The notes: generated by a model from the letters alone, not told the origin. 64,000 bases of DNA from Geopseudomonas sagittaria (GCF_900115715.1 NZ_FOXM01000015.1:46702-110701), one strand, 5' to 3'; positions 1-8,013 are shown, numbered from the stretch's first letter. Made by a program: numbers and translations.

Positions 1-1041
1 GAGAAACGTGCCATGCAGAAAGCCATGGAGGGGTGTGCCAATACGATTAGAAGTGAGGGGCTACACTCGCTTCGTGGACAGCTGATTGCAACAGACGGCA
101 ATCGCCTGTTGCTCGAATCCGATGTACCGAAATCGGCCTGCATAGTATTCGATCACGGCATCTGCCCCATGTCAGCCGCTGCCTGCGAAGAAGGCGGGAA
201 ATCCTTGATCGACTCGAATAAAACAGCTTACAACGTCTATGCCGCCGTGGAAATTGGCTATCTCGGAAAGAAGAATTGTCCGCATTGCCGGTTCTTTATC
301 ACTGGCGTCCCGTTTCTCGGCGGCTTGGTGGCTATCGCAAACGAAATTGCACTGGAGAGCCATATAGAAAGTAAGCGCTATCACGATTTTACCGCAGAGG
401 TCGAACAGCTTGAGCAAGCGTTCTACGACGCCTGCCAGGCGAACCAGCCGGATACTCAGCAATTGAAACGAAAGCAGGTAAGCGCCAACCAGCAGCAAAG
501 TGCAGCAAAACTCGACTCTCTGCTGGCTGATTACGTCGCCATTAACCGCTACGTGCAAGGATGTCTAAAGTTGATCAATGAGGGAAAGCAAAACGGCGAA
601 GGCAATAATGGTGTGAGGCTGATCGCAGCTGATGATCTTGCTGAGGTCGTCGTGGCCTACGAAGAATCCAACTCGAACTACCACCTGCTGGCTGAAATCT
701 GCCAGAACGCGACCATCTATCGGTCGGCCAATCCTTCGCGCGCCGTGCCTCTGATCGCCCAAGCCATAGACCGCATGGCCGAGAACAATGGATTGGCACC
801 TGCAATGTTCCGGCTCGACGACGAACAAAAGCTGATCGTTGCTAACGAGTTGAACCAGCTTCTGCTTCAGCGCTTGGGCTCTTGGGAAAAAATCGACAGC
901 CTGATTTCGGGCGACCTGATGCTGCTTGATATTGATACCCATGAACCGGAGATGACGCGTATTTCGACCGAAATTGAACAGCTTCTCTCCAATCTCAACC
1001 GTGCATACCATATTTCTCACGAGGCTCAGACTTATGAATGA
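1..1041 (+). CDS. gmtZ: GmtZ-like (VPA1269 family) Gamma-Mobile-Trio protein, C-terminal part
   Basis: The reading frame is open through the first base of the window, so the gene starts upstream and only about 346 C-terminal residues are seen. The visible part carries a cysteine cluster (CPHCRFFITG, plus an upstream HGICPMSAAAC stretch) followed by a Gly-rich FLGGL segment and long helical sequence. I recognise this layout from the VPA1269/GmtZ family, one of three proteins that define Gamma-Mobile-Trio islands, first described in Vibrio. Its stop overlaps the start of the next gene (ATGAATGA), as expected for a gmtY-gmtZ-gmtX operon. The assignment is from memory of the family, not a search. 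GmtY, a tyrosine recombinase, should lie just upstream, outside the window. Confidence 0.62.
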   Translation, partial: EKRAMQKAMEGCANTIRSEGLHSLRGQLIATDGNRLLLESDVPKSACIVFDHGICPMSAAACEEGGKSLIDSNKTAYNVYAAVEIGYLGKKNCPHCRFFITGVPFLGGLVAIANEIALESHIESKRYHDFTAEVEQLEQAFYDACQANQPDTQQLKRKQVSANQQQSAAKLDSLLADYVAINRYVQGCLKLINEGKQNGEGNNGVRLIAADDLAEVVVAYEESNSNYHLLAEICQNATIYRSANPSRAVPLIAQAIDRMAENNGLAPAMFRLDDEQKLIVANELNQLLLQRLGSWEKIDSLISGDLMLLDIDTHEPEMTRISTEIEQLLSNLNRAYHISHEAQTYE

Positions 1042-1675
1042 AAAACTTGTTTCGCCTCAGGAAACCTTCGAGCGACTGATGAACGAGGCCAGCGATAGCC
1101 GCCGCAAGTTTAGCTTGGAAGCCGTCAACGAAACGTGTCGGCTGTTGCATGAGCGCGGATCTTCCGACTTCTCCTACAAGACCATTGTTACCCTTGGAAA
1201 AGACCGTGGACTACCGATTCCAGGCGAGAAGTCCATCGCCAATAAGACCGGCGAGCATTACCGCGAACTGATCCAGGCATGGAAACTGATTTCGCCCCAT
1301 GGGAGCGTTGCTAAAAAGCCCTCTCCCAATGACTGGATCGGCCACATTAAGGACACGGTGCTGCGCACTAGCGTCGCACTACTCGCCAACGAATTATTGT
1401 CTCTCAAGAACAAGATTGCTCGACAAGAAAAGGCCACAGGTGCGCCGATCTACCTAGGTGCAGCTCAAGCCCTTGGCCAAGTTGTATCGAAACAACCAAA
1501 CTTGAACGATGCCGAGCTGGCTGCACTGAAAGCAGCCATTGACCCTAATGTTCTATCACCACTTGGCCTTACCATCGGTAGCCGTGGCGAAGTGATGGAT
1601 GCCAAGGGTAGAAATATTCATAAACCTGGGTTTCGCGATGCCATTGAGAAAATCCTATCTGTGCAGGAGAGGTAG
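1034..1675 (+). CDS. gmtX: GmtX-like Gamma-Mobile-Trio protein
   Basis: A 213-residue protein starting at the ATG that overlaps the stop of the previous gene by 8 bp; in-frame starts further upstream would lie well inside that gene and are less likely. It has an N-terminal helical region with a basic winged-helix-like part (KTIVTLGKDRGLPIPGEKSI) that resembles a DNA-binding fold, then a leucine-rich helix around residues 110-140. Size, position after the GmtZ-like gene and position before a VPA1267-like gene match GmtX of the trio. In GMT elements the three proteins act together in mobilisation; the precise biochemical role of GmtX is not known to me. Identification rests on gene order plus remembered sequence character. 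Confidence 0.6.
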   Translation: MNEKLVSPQETFERLMNEASDSRRKFSLEAVNETCRLLHERGSSDFSYKTIVTLGKDRGLPIPGEKSIANKTGEHYRELIQAWKLISPHGSVAKKPSPNDWIGHIKDTVLRTSVALLANELLSLKNKIARQEKATGAPIYLGAAQALGQVVSKQPNLNDAELAALKAAIDPNVLSPLGLTIGSRGEVMDAKGRNIHKPGFRDAIEKILSVQER

Positions 1676-1706
1676 AGGAAAACAGTCAGCAGGTAACAGA
1701 ACTATA

Positions 1707-1763
1707 ATGGCCTTCAAAGTCGCCACAGTCGAACCTGACAAAAACTCGCTGAAGGAGGCCTAA
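1707..1763 (+). other. possible 18-codon leader ORF
   Basis: ATG to TAA encodes 18 residues (begins MAFKVATVEP, ends LKEA). Its last codons contain the AAGGAGG Shine-Dalgarno (1752-1758) of the following GTG-initiated gene, and its stop lies 3 bases before that GTG. This geometry would couple translation of the two. There is no strong ribosome site of its own, so it may be chance. Confidence 0.3.
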
Positions 1764-1766
1764 ACC

Positions 1767-2198
1767 GTGGCCAGCGGACAACAAATCGCCGTAAAGAACC
1801 TATCGGCCTTCCTCGCCTGGGCGTCCTCGAGGTCGGACGAGGATTTTCGCGAATATGTTCACAGGGGCAAACTAAATCGCTCCGAAATCGCAGCTGAATG
1901 TGGTTTTGGCAAAAGCGCACTGGGGCAGAACCCCTCCATCAAAAGCGCACTGGAAGCTCTTGAGCGCAACTTGCGAGAGGGTGGCATCCTGCCCCCGTTA
2001 ACTGAGGCCCCTGCTGATGCCGAGCAGCCGATGCGTGACCGGGAAGCCAAGCAGCGCCGCCAAGACGGCCAGAGGCTGAACTCGCTTGAACAAGAGAATG
2101 CGGCCTTGCGTACCGAGTTGGCCCAGGCCAAGGCGATGCTGGAGCGCTACAAGCTGCTTGCCTCGTTCATGGAAGAAACCGGACGGCTCCCCCGATGA
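1767..2198 (+). CDS. VPA1267-family protein of GMT element
   Basis: A 143-residue protein with a GTG start placed 8 bases after a strong AAGGAGG. The N-terminal half has an AT-hook-less HTH-like region (LNRSEIAAECGFGKSAL) typical of small DNA-binding proteins; residues about 95-135 form a heptad-rich coiled coil (LEQENAALRTELAQAKAML). I recognise this as the VPA1267 family, which in Vibrio and other gammaproteobacteria sits directly after gmtX. The stop overlaps the ATG of the helicase gene, so the two are translationally coupled. It may be a DNA-binding partner of the helicase, but that is inference. Confidence 0.6.
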   Translation: MASGQQIAVKNLSAFLAWASSRSDEDFREYVHRGKLNRSEIAAECGFGKSALGQNPSIKSALEALERNLREGGILPPLTEAPADAEQPMRDREAKQRRQDGQRLNSLEQENAALRTELAQAKAMLERYKLLASFMEETGRLPR

Positions 2199-4456
2199 GT
2201 GCGCCGGCCCCGAATCTGGTCAGCGCCACCGTCCGCCTGACCCGCATCCGCTCGAAGAACCGCCACGGCTGCATTGCCTTCGGCCACCGGGTTGACCTGG
2301 CGACCGGCCTGAACGACCGAACAAGCGCCCTGGTCGTCAACGTGCCCGCTGCCGTCGCGGAACCGGGGAACATCGCCGTTGGTGGTATCTATCAAGTTTA
2401 CGGCGAAGCCCACAGCATCCAGCGTACCCACGGTTCCTACGCGGTAACGGAAACCCAGGTCGAGGCTCAGGATATTTGCCTGATTCGTCCCTCCGGCTGC
2501 CAGGTAATCCAGTGGCTGGCTGACCATGTGACGGGTATCCGCGAGGTCAAGGCTACAAAACTGTGGGACACCTTAGGCGAGCGCCTCTATGACGTGCTCA
2601 ACAACCGCGATCACGGAGCGATCAGATCGATCATCCCGTCCGAACAAGTGCGGGACGGCCTATTCGACAAGTGGGCCGAGGACGGCGACGCCAAGACCCT
2701 GCGCTTCGTGCAGGAGCGCGACATTCCGCTCGGTCTCGCCCGCAAGGCCATCCGGTTTCACAAGAAGAACACCATTGCAGCCCTGACCGAAGACCCGTAC
2801 CGGCTGCTGAGTTTCGAGGGTAGCTGGACGCGCGTGGACGGCATTGCCCGAGACAAGTTCGGTGTTCCTCTGGACGACCCTCGGCGGCTGGCTGCCGCAC
2901 TGGAAGAGGCGCTGTATCGTGTGGCCGAACGAGGCCACACCTGTGCCACCCTGAATGACCTTCAGGATACGGTCGGCAGGCTGGTCAAGCCTTATTCAGC
3001 TCCATCAGCAGCCCTGGCCAAGGCTCTGCTCTTGGGCAAGTCAACAGGCCAGTTCATCAGCCGTGAGGCGGCTAATGGCGAGCTAATGCTGCATGCCCCA
3101 GGCACCTACATCATGGAGCGGCAGTGCGCCGAGTTCATCTTGGCGCTGCTAAGCAACCCGGAAACCCAGCAGCAACTGTTCCCGACTGATATCGATGCCC
3201 TGATCGAAGGCTTCGAGCACGAGGAGCGTCTGCACTTGGGCATCCCCGAGTTCGCACTGAACGACGCGCAGCGCCAGGCGGTGAAGGTTTCGTTCGAGAA
3301 CCGTTTCAGCATCATCACTGGCGGTGCCGGTGTCGGCAAAACCACGGTACTCAAGGCACTGTACCGGGCCCTCGACACCCTAGGTCGTCCCCGCTTCCAA
3401 ATGGCGCTCTCAGGCCGCGCCACAGCCCGGATGATCGAGGCTACGCAGCAGCCGGCCACGACTATTGCCGGTTTCCTGCGCAACGCCAGTATCGACGAGA
3501 TGGGGCCAGCCCCGGTCATCGTCATCGACGAGGCCTCGATGCTCGACCTGGTTACCTTTCATCGTCTGGTCTGCAAGTTGCCATCCGGCGCACACCTGAT
3601 CCTGGTCGGCGACCCGTACCAGCTCCCCCCGATTGGTGCGGGTCTGGTCCTGCATGTGCTGTGCGACCTGCCGGGCATGCCGTCCACGCAGCTCACCGAG
3701 GTCAAGCGCCAATCCAAGGAGTCGGCCATTCCTGCGGCTTCCCTGGCGATCCGCGCGGGTCAATGGCCGGCATTCGTCACGGATGTCAACGGTGAGGTCG
3801 TGTTCTTGCCATGTGCTGACGAGCAGATCATCCCAACCGTGCTCAGGCTGTACGAACTGGACCGGGACAATACGCAGATTCTCGGTGCCACCCGTTCCTG
3901 CCACTTTGCCGGTGTAGAGACCCTAAACCGTGTCTGCCATGGCCGCTATGCGAGTACGGGCAGGCCATTGATGGCCATGAACGAAGAAACCGGCGAAGTC
4001 GAAGCAACGGGCTTCTGCGAGGGGGATCTATTGCTCTACACCGCCAATGATTGGCAGAGGAACCTGCAAAACGGCTGTCTGGGCCGGTTGCTTAAAGTGT
4101 TCGACGAGCCGGTCAAGGTCAACCTCGGCGACGATGAACGACCGGACATGCGTGCCGCGCTGGGCCGCGCCATCTACGAGGGCGTTGATCATTACATCCT
4201 CGAAGGCGATGTGGATGTGATGCAGCATGCCTACGCCATCACCGTCCACAAGAGCCAGGGCAGCCAGTTCCGCCGAGTGATCGTGCCGGTGCGCAAGTCG
4301 CGGCTGCTGGACCGAACTTTCATCTACACCGCCGTCACCAGGGCACAGGTGCAAGTCATCCTGATAGGCAATGAGGATGCGGTCAGGGATGCCGTTGCCC
4401 GGCCGCCAAAAGCATTCGGCCGCCAGGTGGGGCTGAACGAGATGCTGGGGGTCTGA
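2195..4456 (+). CDS. RecD2-like SF1B DNA helicase of GMT element
   Basis: A 753-residue ATPase. The middle and C-terminal part has the full set of SF1B helicase motifs: Walker A GGAGVGKTT near residue 373, Walker B VIDEASMLD near 445, motif III GDPYQLPPIG near 472, a UvrD-like motif V HKSQGSQF near 684, and motif VI YTAVTRAQ near 710. The N-terminal 350 residues contain an OB-like and helix-hairpin-helix region as in RecD2. It overlaps the preceding gene by 4 bp. RecD2-type enzymes unwind DNA 5' to 3'. In a GMT island this could serve transposition, replication restart or defence; the sequence does not decide. Confidence 0.85.
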   Translation: MSAPAPNLVSATVRLTRIRSKNRHGCIAFGHRVDLATGLNDRTSALVVNVPAAVAEPGNIAVGGIYQVYGEAHSIQRTHGSYAVTETQVEAQDICLIRPSGCQVIQWLADHVTGIREVKATKLWDTLGERLYDVLNNRDHGAIRSIIPSEQVRDGLFDKWAEDGDAKTLRFVQERDIPLGLARKAIRFHKKNTIAALTEDPYRLLSFEGSWTRVDGIARDKFGVPLDDPRRLAAALEEALYRVAERGHTCATLNDLQDTVGRLVKPYSAPSAALAKALLLGKSTGQFISREAANGELMLHAPGTYIMERQCAEFILALLSNPETQQQLFPTDIDALIEGFEHEERLHLGIPEFALNDAQRQAVKVSFENRFSIITGGAGVGKTTVLKALYRALDTLGRPRFQMALSGRATARMIEATQQPATTIAGFLRNASIDEMGPAPVIVIDEASMLDLVTFHRLVCKLPSGAHLILVGDPYQLPPIGAGLVLHVLCDLPGMPSTQLTEVKRQSKESAIPAASLAIRAGQWPAFVTDVNGEVVFLPCADEQIIPTVLRLYELDRDNTQILGATRSCHFAGVETLNRVCHGRYASTGRPLMAMNEETGEVEATGFCEGDLLLYTANDWQRNLQNGCLGRLLKVFDEPVKVNLGDDERPDMRAALGRAIYEGVDHYILEGDVDVMQHAYAITVHKSQGSQFRRVIVPVRKSRLLDRTFIYTAVTRAQVQVILIGNEDAVRDAVARPPKAFGRQVGLNEMLGV

Positions 4457-4639
4457 ATCAGCCCCAGAGGGTTAAATGCATCGGAACCCAACGCATCATC
4501 TCTTCCAGAGCATCTCCAAAGGATAAGCTCAGCGTTTCAACCCCACCACGGACTCGCCCTGTGAACGGAAAATCACTCTCAGACCTCCGCCTTCGACGGA
4601 TCAGAGTTTGGTTCATCTAATTGAAATGAACCCTCCTCC

Positions 4640-4904
4640 GCTCCAGTCAACAGCCGCCCTGGGAGTACGTGGCGGTTCAGGTCAGCAGCCAACCCGCCGA
4701 ACAAGTGATGCACGGCCTGTTCCCCAAGGACGTGGATGTCATCGAGCTCGATGCCATGACCGACCATGAAAGCTGTCGGAGGAATTGCTCGACAATGTGG
4801 ACAAGAGCCGGGCGTTCGCCAGGGTGATCTACAAGATGCTGACCATAGCCGGAGGGTTGGGAAGCGAGACGACATCGGCAGGTACGGCATGTAGCATCGG
4901 TTAA
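4640..4904 (+). pseudogene. frameshifted coding remnant, family unknown
   Basis: Two protein-like stretches follow each other in different frames: one containing AEQVMHGLFPKDVDVIELDAM, then after about position 4768 one containing LLDNVDKSRAFARVIYKML and ending at TAA. Codon character in both is coding-like and they read as one protein interrupted by a small indel. I do not recognise the family. The rest of 4457-4639 shows no gene. Confidence 0.4.
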
Positions 4905-4944
4905 TGCCCATGAGTGGCACACTGTCTGATCACATGGATGCACC

Positions 4945-5535
4945 ATGCCCATAGCCTCCACCATCTGGCAACAGGTGAAATACCTGCCTAAAGGGCGACC
5001 GTTCAGCTCTCGACGTTTTGCAGGGCTGGGGTCACGCTCCGCTGTCGGCAAGGCGATAGCCCGGCTGGTGATCGCTGGCGAGCTGGAGCGGATCACTCGC
5101 GGGATCTACATGCGGCCGAAGATCAGTCCGTATGTCGGCAGGGTCCGACCCAGCGCCTTGGCCGTGATCCGGGTGATCGCCAAGCAGAATCACGAAACGA
5201 TCCAAGTGCATGGTGCGGAGGCTGTAAGGGCATTTCATCTGAGCACCCAGATGCAAACACAGCCTGTGCTGTATACGAGCGGCTCAAGTCGAGAGATTCG
5301 AATCGGAGCCCTGACGATACGGCTCCGGCATGTTTCCCCAGAAAAGTTGCAGCATGCCGGAACCAAGGTGGGGCTGGCCCTTGTAGCGCTCTTCTACTTG
5401 GGCAGGAAAGGCGTGAATTCGACTTCAGTAACGAAGATCAAGAGCGAGCTGACGTCGGCCGAACTTAAGCAGTTGGCGGCCTGCAAAATGCCCGCTTGGA
5501 TGAGCAAGGCCCTGGCTGGCCCTCCGCCGGCCTGA
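4945..5535 (+). CDS. DUF6088 / AbiEi-like antitoxin-type protein
   Basis: A 196-residue protein with an N-terminal winged-helix region (SRSAVGKAIARLVIAGELERITRGIYMRPK, about residues 30-60) and a C-terminal domain resembling AbiEi antitoxins. This matches DUF6088 proteins, which usually pair with an AbiEii nucleotidyltransferase toxin in type IV toxin-antitoxin systems. No nucleotidyltransferase gene lies next to it here, so it is an orphan or a decayed pair. It may autoregulate through its winged helix. Family assignment is fairly firm; function as an antitoxin in this context is inference. Confidence 0.7.
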   Translation: MPIASTIWQQVKYLPKGRPFSSRRFAGLGSRSAVGKAIARLVIAGELERITRGIYMRPKISPYVGRVRPSALAVIRVIAKQNHETIQVHGAEAVRAFHLSTQMQTQPVLYTSGSSREIRIGALTIRLRHVSPEKLQHAGTKVGLALVALFYLGRKGVNSTSVTKIKSELTSAELKQLAACKMPAWMSKALAGPPPA

Positions 5536-5598
5536 CGCCATACACCAATGACCAGGCAGAGCACTTCAGCTAGATGAGATTTATGCAAGGAAAACGGA

Positions 5599-5817
5599 AT
5601 GACGATGCCCAGTGAGCGCACCCGCGCAATTATTCAAACCCGAGAGTTTCTGGTCGACTTGTCCCGTGACCAGGCGCTACCTGAGGCGGTGCGCACTGAG
5701 GCGCGTCGCCTGTTACGCCATTACCCGGCCGCCGATGAGGTGCTGCTGGCCGGGAAGGTAGAGGAACAGCGCGAAGATGGCCTGCCCTGGGTTTTCCTGA
5801 GCTCCAGGATCGACTAG
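5599..5817 (+). CDS. BPSL0761-family protein
   Basis: A 72-residue protein beginning MTMPSERTRAIIQTREFL. This start and the LRHYPAADEVL segment are characteristic of the BPSL0761 family, small conserved proteins of unknown function common on proteobacterial islands, plasmids and integrative elements. It is preceded by an AAGGAAAA-type ribosome site. The last bases overlap the 3' end of a broken Xre gene on the other strand, a pairing I have often seen for this family. No catalytic residues are apparent. Confidence 0.72.
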   Translation: MTMPSERTRAIIQTREFLVDLSRDQALPEAVRTEARRLLRHYPAADEVLLAGKVEEQREDGLPWVFLSSRID

Positions 5818-6023
5818 CCCTGTAACTCTGACACTAGAGGCAGGAGGGAAGCTGGATCGCAGCTCAGCAGGCTGGCGATGCGGTACAGCTTCTCGACGGT
5901 GATGTTCACCTCACCACGCTCGATGCGCCCTATGTAGCTGCGGTCGATGCTACAGGCCAGCGCGAGTGCATCCTGAGAAAGCCGACAGCCCTATTTCTGC
6001 GTCCGGATTGCCTGCAATCCCGC
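5814..6023 (-). pseudogene. Xre-family regulator, interrupted
   Basis: Read on the minus strand this gives a typical Cro/CI helix-turn-helix (RLSQDALALACSIDRSYIGR, then IERGEVNITVEKLYRIA). A TAG stop at 5991-5993 interrupts the frame just before the HTH, where related proteins read a basic residue, and a TGA closes the frame at 6024-6026. The expected N-terminal AIRTQ residues precede the stop, so this is a decayed gene. It ends by overlapping the BPSL0761-type gene. Confidence 0.7.
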
Positions 6024-6068
6024 TCAGCTCGACCAAAATACTCCTGCCGGAAAACAGTCAGCGCACTG

Positions 6069-6410
6069 TCATGCTCCTTCCCTTGGGCTCCTAAGCTGTA
6101 TCAAACGCCTACGCCTCCGCCTCTGCAGCGCGGTCCCCAACCCTCTGTATGGCAGGAAAAGCTCGAGATTCTCTTCAGCTCTAATGTAAGCAACGCTGCT
6201 CTTGAGGATCATCCGTGGCTCTTTGTTCCGGCTTCGCCCACTGAGCAGGATTGATTTTCGATCATGCTCGCGAACGATACCGATGAACTGCACCCCCGAC
6301 TCAAGAAAAATTGTCAGTTGCTTTCCATGCGCCAAGCAATGATCCAGAAATCGATTCTGCTCAACAATTGAGCGATCTATATTTCCACTATAGAGGCACA
6401 GCTCTTCCAT
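6069..6410 (-). CDS. divergent Hfq-like Sm-fold protein
   Basis: A 113-residue protein whose residues about 17-78 follow the Hfq pattern: an N-terminal helix (NRFLDHCLAHGKQLTIFL), a glycine-centred beta strand (SGVQFIGIVREHD, compare NGIKLQGQIESFD of Hfq), a short loop, and a final strand ending near SSVAYIRAE. A basic tail with five consecutive arginines follows, which could add RNA contact. It is not the house-keeping hfq: the Hfq YKH signature is replaced by LKSS and the context is a mobile region. It lies 15 bp downstream of the 6426-6875 gene on the same strand, so the two probably form an operon. An RNA-binding role is inferred from fold similarity only. Confidence 0.62.
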   Translation of the reverse strand: MEELCLYSGNIDRSIVEQNRFLDHCLAHGKQLTIFLESGVQFIGIVREHDRKSILLSGRSRNKEPRMILKSSVAYIRAEENLELFLPYRGLGTALQRRRRRRLIQLRSPREGA

Positions 6411-6425
6411 GAAAACTCTCGCGCT

Positions 6426-6875
6426 TCAGCTGCTGCGAAGATGCTCGCCTGCGGAAAATATGACGTGAGAGGTTTGCAGGTCGGCATCCTTTGCATAGGG
6501 ATGGGTACTGTAGCTTCGCCCCCCTTCAACCCTGTAGACATAGCCTAGTTGGTTGTCTTTCTCATCTGAAGCCACGCTCACCTCCACCAAGGGTTCCATC
6601 AGCCAGCGTTGACTGCCATTCAAGTGCCCCGGCGTGACCAGCAATGCCTGTGCCAACCAAGAGCGATCATCTTGCTCGTCGAGCAAGCGCTGAAGCGCTG
6701 GTACTGATGGAATCATCAGCATGCTGCTTATCCTGTCGTCACCCACTTCCCGGACGAACTCTATGTAAAACCACGGCCAGTGGACGTCTTGCTCGACGAA
6801 CTGCCAATGCTGCACGCGGGTGTCACCAAAAAGCGTGCCCAGAGGCAGCTCCGCGTGTCGATACGTCATGAACAT
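6426..6875 (-). CDS. unknown protein, first gene of Hfq-like operon
   Basis: I place the start at the ATG ending at 6875 (or 6869), giving about 149 residues; the frame is open further upstream, but that would run into the divergent Xre gene and across the palindrome. The sequence begins MFMTYRHAELPLGTLFG and is rich in aromatic residues (WPWFYIEF). I see no signal peptide or membrane segment and do not recognise a family. It is followed at 15 bp by the Hfq-like gene and transcribed divergently from the Xre regulator, so it is probably controlled by it. Confidence 0.6.
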   Translation of the reverse strand: MFMTYRHAELPLGTLFGDTRVQHWQFVEQDVHWPWFYIEFVREVGDDRISSMLMIPSVPALQRLLDEQDDRSWLAQALLVTPGHLNGSQRWLMEPLVEVSVASDEKDNQLGYVYRVEGGRSYSTHPYAKDADLQTSHVIFSAGEHLRSS

Positions 6876-6893
6876 GGCTTTTCCTGTAAAAAT

Positions 6894-6909
6894 ATTAACT
6901 ATAGTTAAT
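6894..6909. promoter_or_regulatory. perfect 16-bp palindrome, probable Xre operator
   Basis: ATTAACTATAGTTAAT is a perfect dyad lying 18 bp upstream of the minus-strand unknown/Hfq-like operon and 45 bp upstream of the plus-strand Xre gene. The position between divergent genes and the AT-rich symmetry fit an operator of the Xre protein, overlapping a promoter. Confidence 0.6.
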
Positions 6910-6953
6910 GGCGATCCGACGTTCAAGACGGCTTCATCATCTCTTTTCCGGGG

Positions 6954-7277
6954 ATGATGAAAAAGATGGAGCTGAAGACGGCGCTCGGCATGGCCCTGAG
7001 ACGGGCAAGGAAATCCAAGCAGCTCAGCCAAGAGGACCTGGCAGGCGTCAGCAGCCAGACCTACCTGAGCATGCTGGAGGGCGGCGCCAAAAGGCCGACA
7101 CTTGAAAAGCTCGACGCTATAGCCTCTGCCATGGGCGTGCATCCCTTGACGATCCTAGCCGACTGCTACCTGCTTCTGGATGAGAGGCTCACGTTGGATG
7201 AACTGTTCTCCCGTATCCGTACTGAACTCAGCCAAAGAGAGGACCATTCCAAGCCATCTGCACAGAGCCCAGCCTAG
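6954..7277 (+). CDS. Xre-family HTH transcriptional regulator
   Basis: About 107 residues (start could also be the ATG at 6966). Residues about 10-65 form a Cro/CI helix-turn-helix (LRRARKSKQLSQEDLAGV, then YLSMLEGGAKRPTLEKL). The C-terminal part is a short helical tail that may dimerise. It is divergent from the unknown/Hfq-like operon with a perfect palindrome in between, the usual layout for an autoregulated repressor controlling both directions. The target and the inducing signal are unknown. Confidence 0.82.
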   Translation: MMKKMELKTALGMALRRARKSKQLSQEDLAGVSSQTYLSMLEGGAKRPTLEKLDAIASAMGVHPLTILADCYLLLDERLTLDELFSRIRTELSQREDHSKPSAQSPA

Positions 7278-7384
7278 CAGTCGGATACTCGGCAAGAAGC
7301 CTTGGCGGGGTAAACTCATCCTTTTGCCCTACCAAGACCCGCCATCAGGGCTGACGCCACCTCTCCACTACCTCTGAGCGATTC

Positions 7385-7617
7385 GGCATCAGCACGACTG
7401 CCAAAAGCAACGGCTACGACAACGCTTGTGCGGAGAGCTTCCTCCACAGCCTGAAGGTCGAGTGCATCCGCGGCGAGCGATTCAAGGGCCTCGCCCATAT
7501 GCGTGAAACCGTGTTTGAATACGTCGAAACCGATTACAACCGCCAGCGACGTGATCGTGTCACAGCACGCTGGGGCACATCAGCCCGGAGGCCTTCGAGC
7601 CCCTGATGAGCGTTTAA
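7385..7617 (+). pseudogene. IS3-family transposase (OrfB) 3' remnant
   Basis: The frame encodes the classic C-terminal end of an IS3-type DDE transposase: [19 protein letters not shown] with the catalytic glutamate, then [13 protein letters not shown] frameshift near 7555-7575 separates this from the expected ending ([19 protein letters not shown] at 7615-7617). The 5' two thirds, OrfA and the left end are missing. It is a dead fragment marking an old insertion. The stretch 7278-7384 holds nothing else I can support. Confidence 0.82.
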
Positions 7618-7681
7618 ACCCGTGTCCACGACTGCTGGGCAAGATCAGTGGTCTGTCGAGAGTCGAATACAGAGGAACACG

Positions 7682-7969
7682 ATGGACAAGATCAAAATCA
7701 GTGCGGATGGGCTAGGCGCTTCAGATATTGCTCAAGCGCTTCTGGGCGGCAAGGACGTGAATTGGTGCGCATGCGTGAGCGCGGTGGCCGCAGAGCTCGA
7801 GGAAAACCTAGGAAAATCTTCACGCCGGATTACAGACGAGTTTATGGGGTCGGACTCGTGGTGCGGGGGGATTAGCTACGACTTCTTATTCGAGAGCGGA
7901 GCGATCCTGAAGGCGTGGCACATTGGAGACTGGCACGGCCACATGCTGAGCCTGGATCTGCCCGGATAA
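7682..7969 (+). CDS. small hypothetical protein
   Basis: A 95-residue acidic protein starting at an ATG preceded by AGGAACACG. It has two Trp-Cys pairs (WCACVS, SWCGGISYDFLF) and ends HGHMLSLDLPG. I do not recognise a family; it might be a small immunity-like or cargo protein, but nothing shows that. A strong terminator hairpin follows 5 bp after its stop, which supports it being an expressed gene end. Confidence 0.5.
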   Translation: MDKIKISADGLGASDIAQALLGGKDVNWCACVSAVAAELEENLGKSSRRITDEFMGSDSWCGGISYDFLFESGAILKAWHIGDWHGHMLSLDLPG

Positions 7970-7973
7970 AGCA

Positions 7974-7995
7974 AAGGGCGCCCGTGGGCGCCCTT
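7974..7995. terminator. bidirectional terminator hairpin
   Basis: AAGGGCGCCC and GGGCGCCCTT form a perfect 10-bp inverted repeat with a 2-bp centre, A residues on the left and TTCTCTT on the right. It separates the convergent 7682-7969 gene and the mvaT-like gene. Confidence 0.75.
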
Positions 7996-8013
7996 CTCTT
8001 CTCGGTGAGAAGT

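Noticed and set aside
4945..5817. AbiEi-like and BPSL0761 genes considered as one toxin-antitoxin pair
   Set aside because: The BPSL0761 product is too small and lacks nucleotidyltransferase motifs, and the 63-bp gap gives no coupling.
6894..6909. Palindrome considered as a Fur box
   Set aside because: ATTAACTATAGTTAAT does not fit the Fur consensus and its neighbours have no iron role; an Xre operator fits better.
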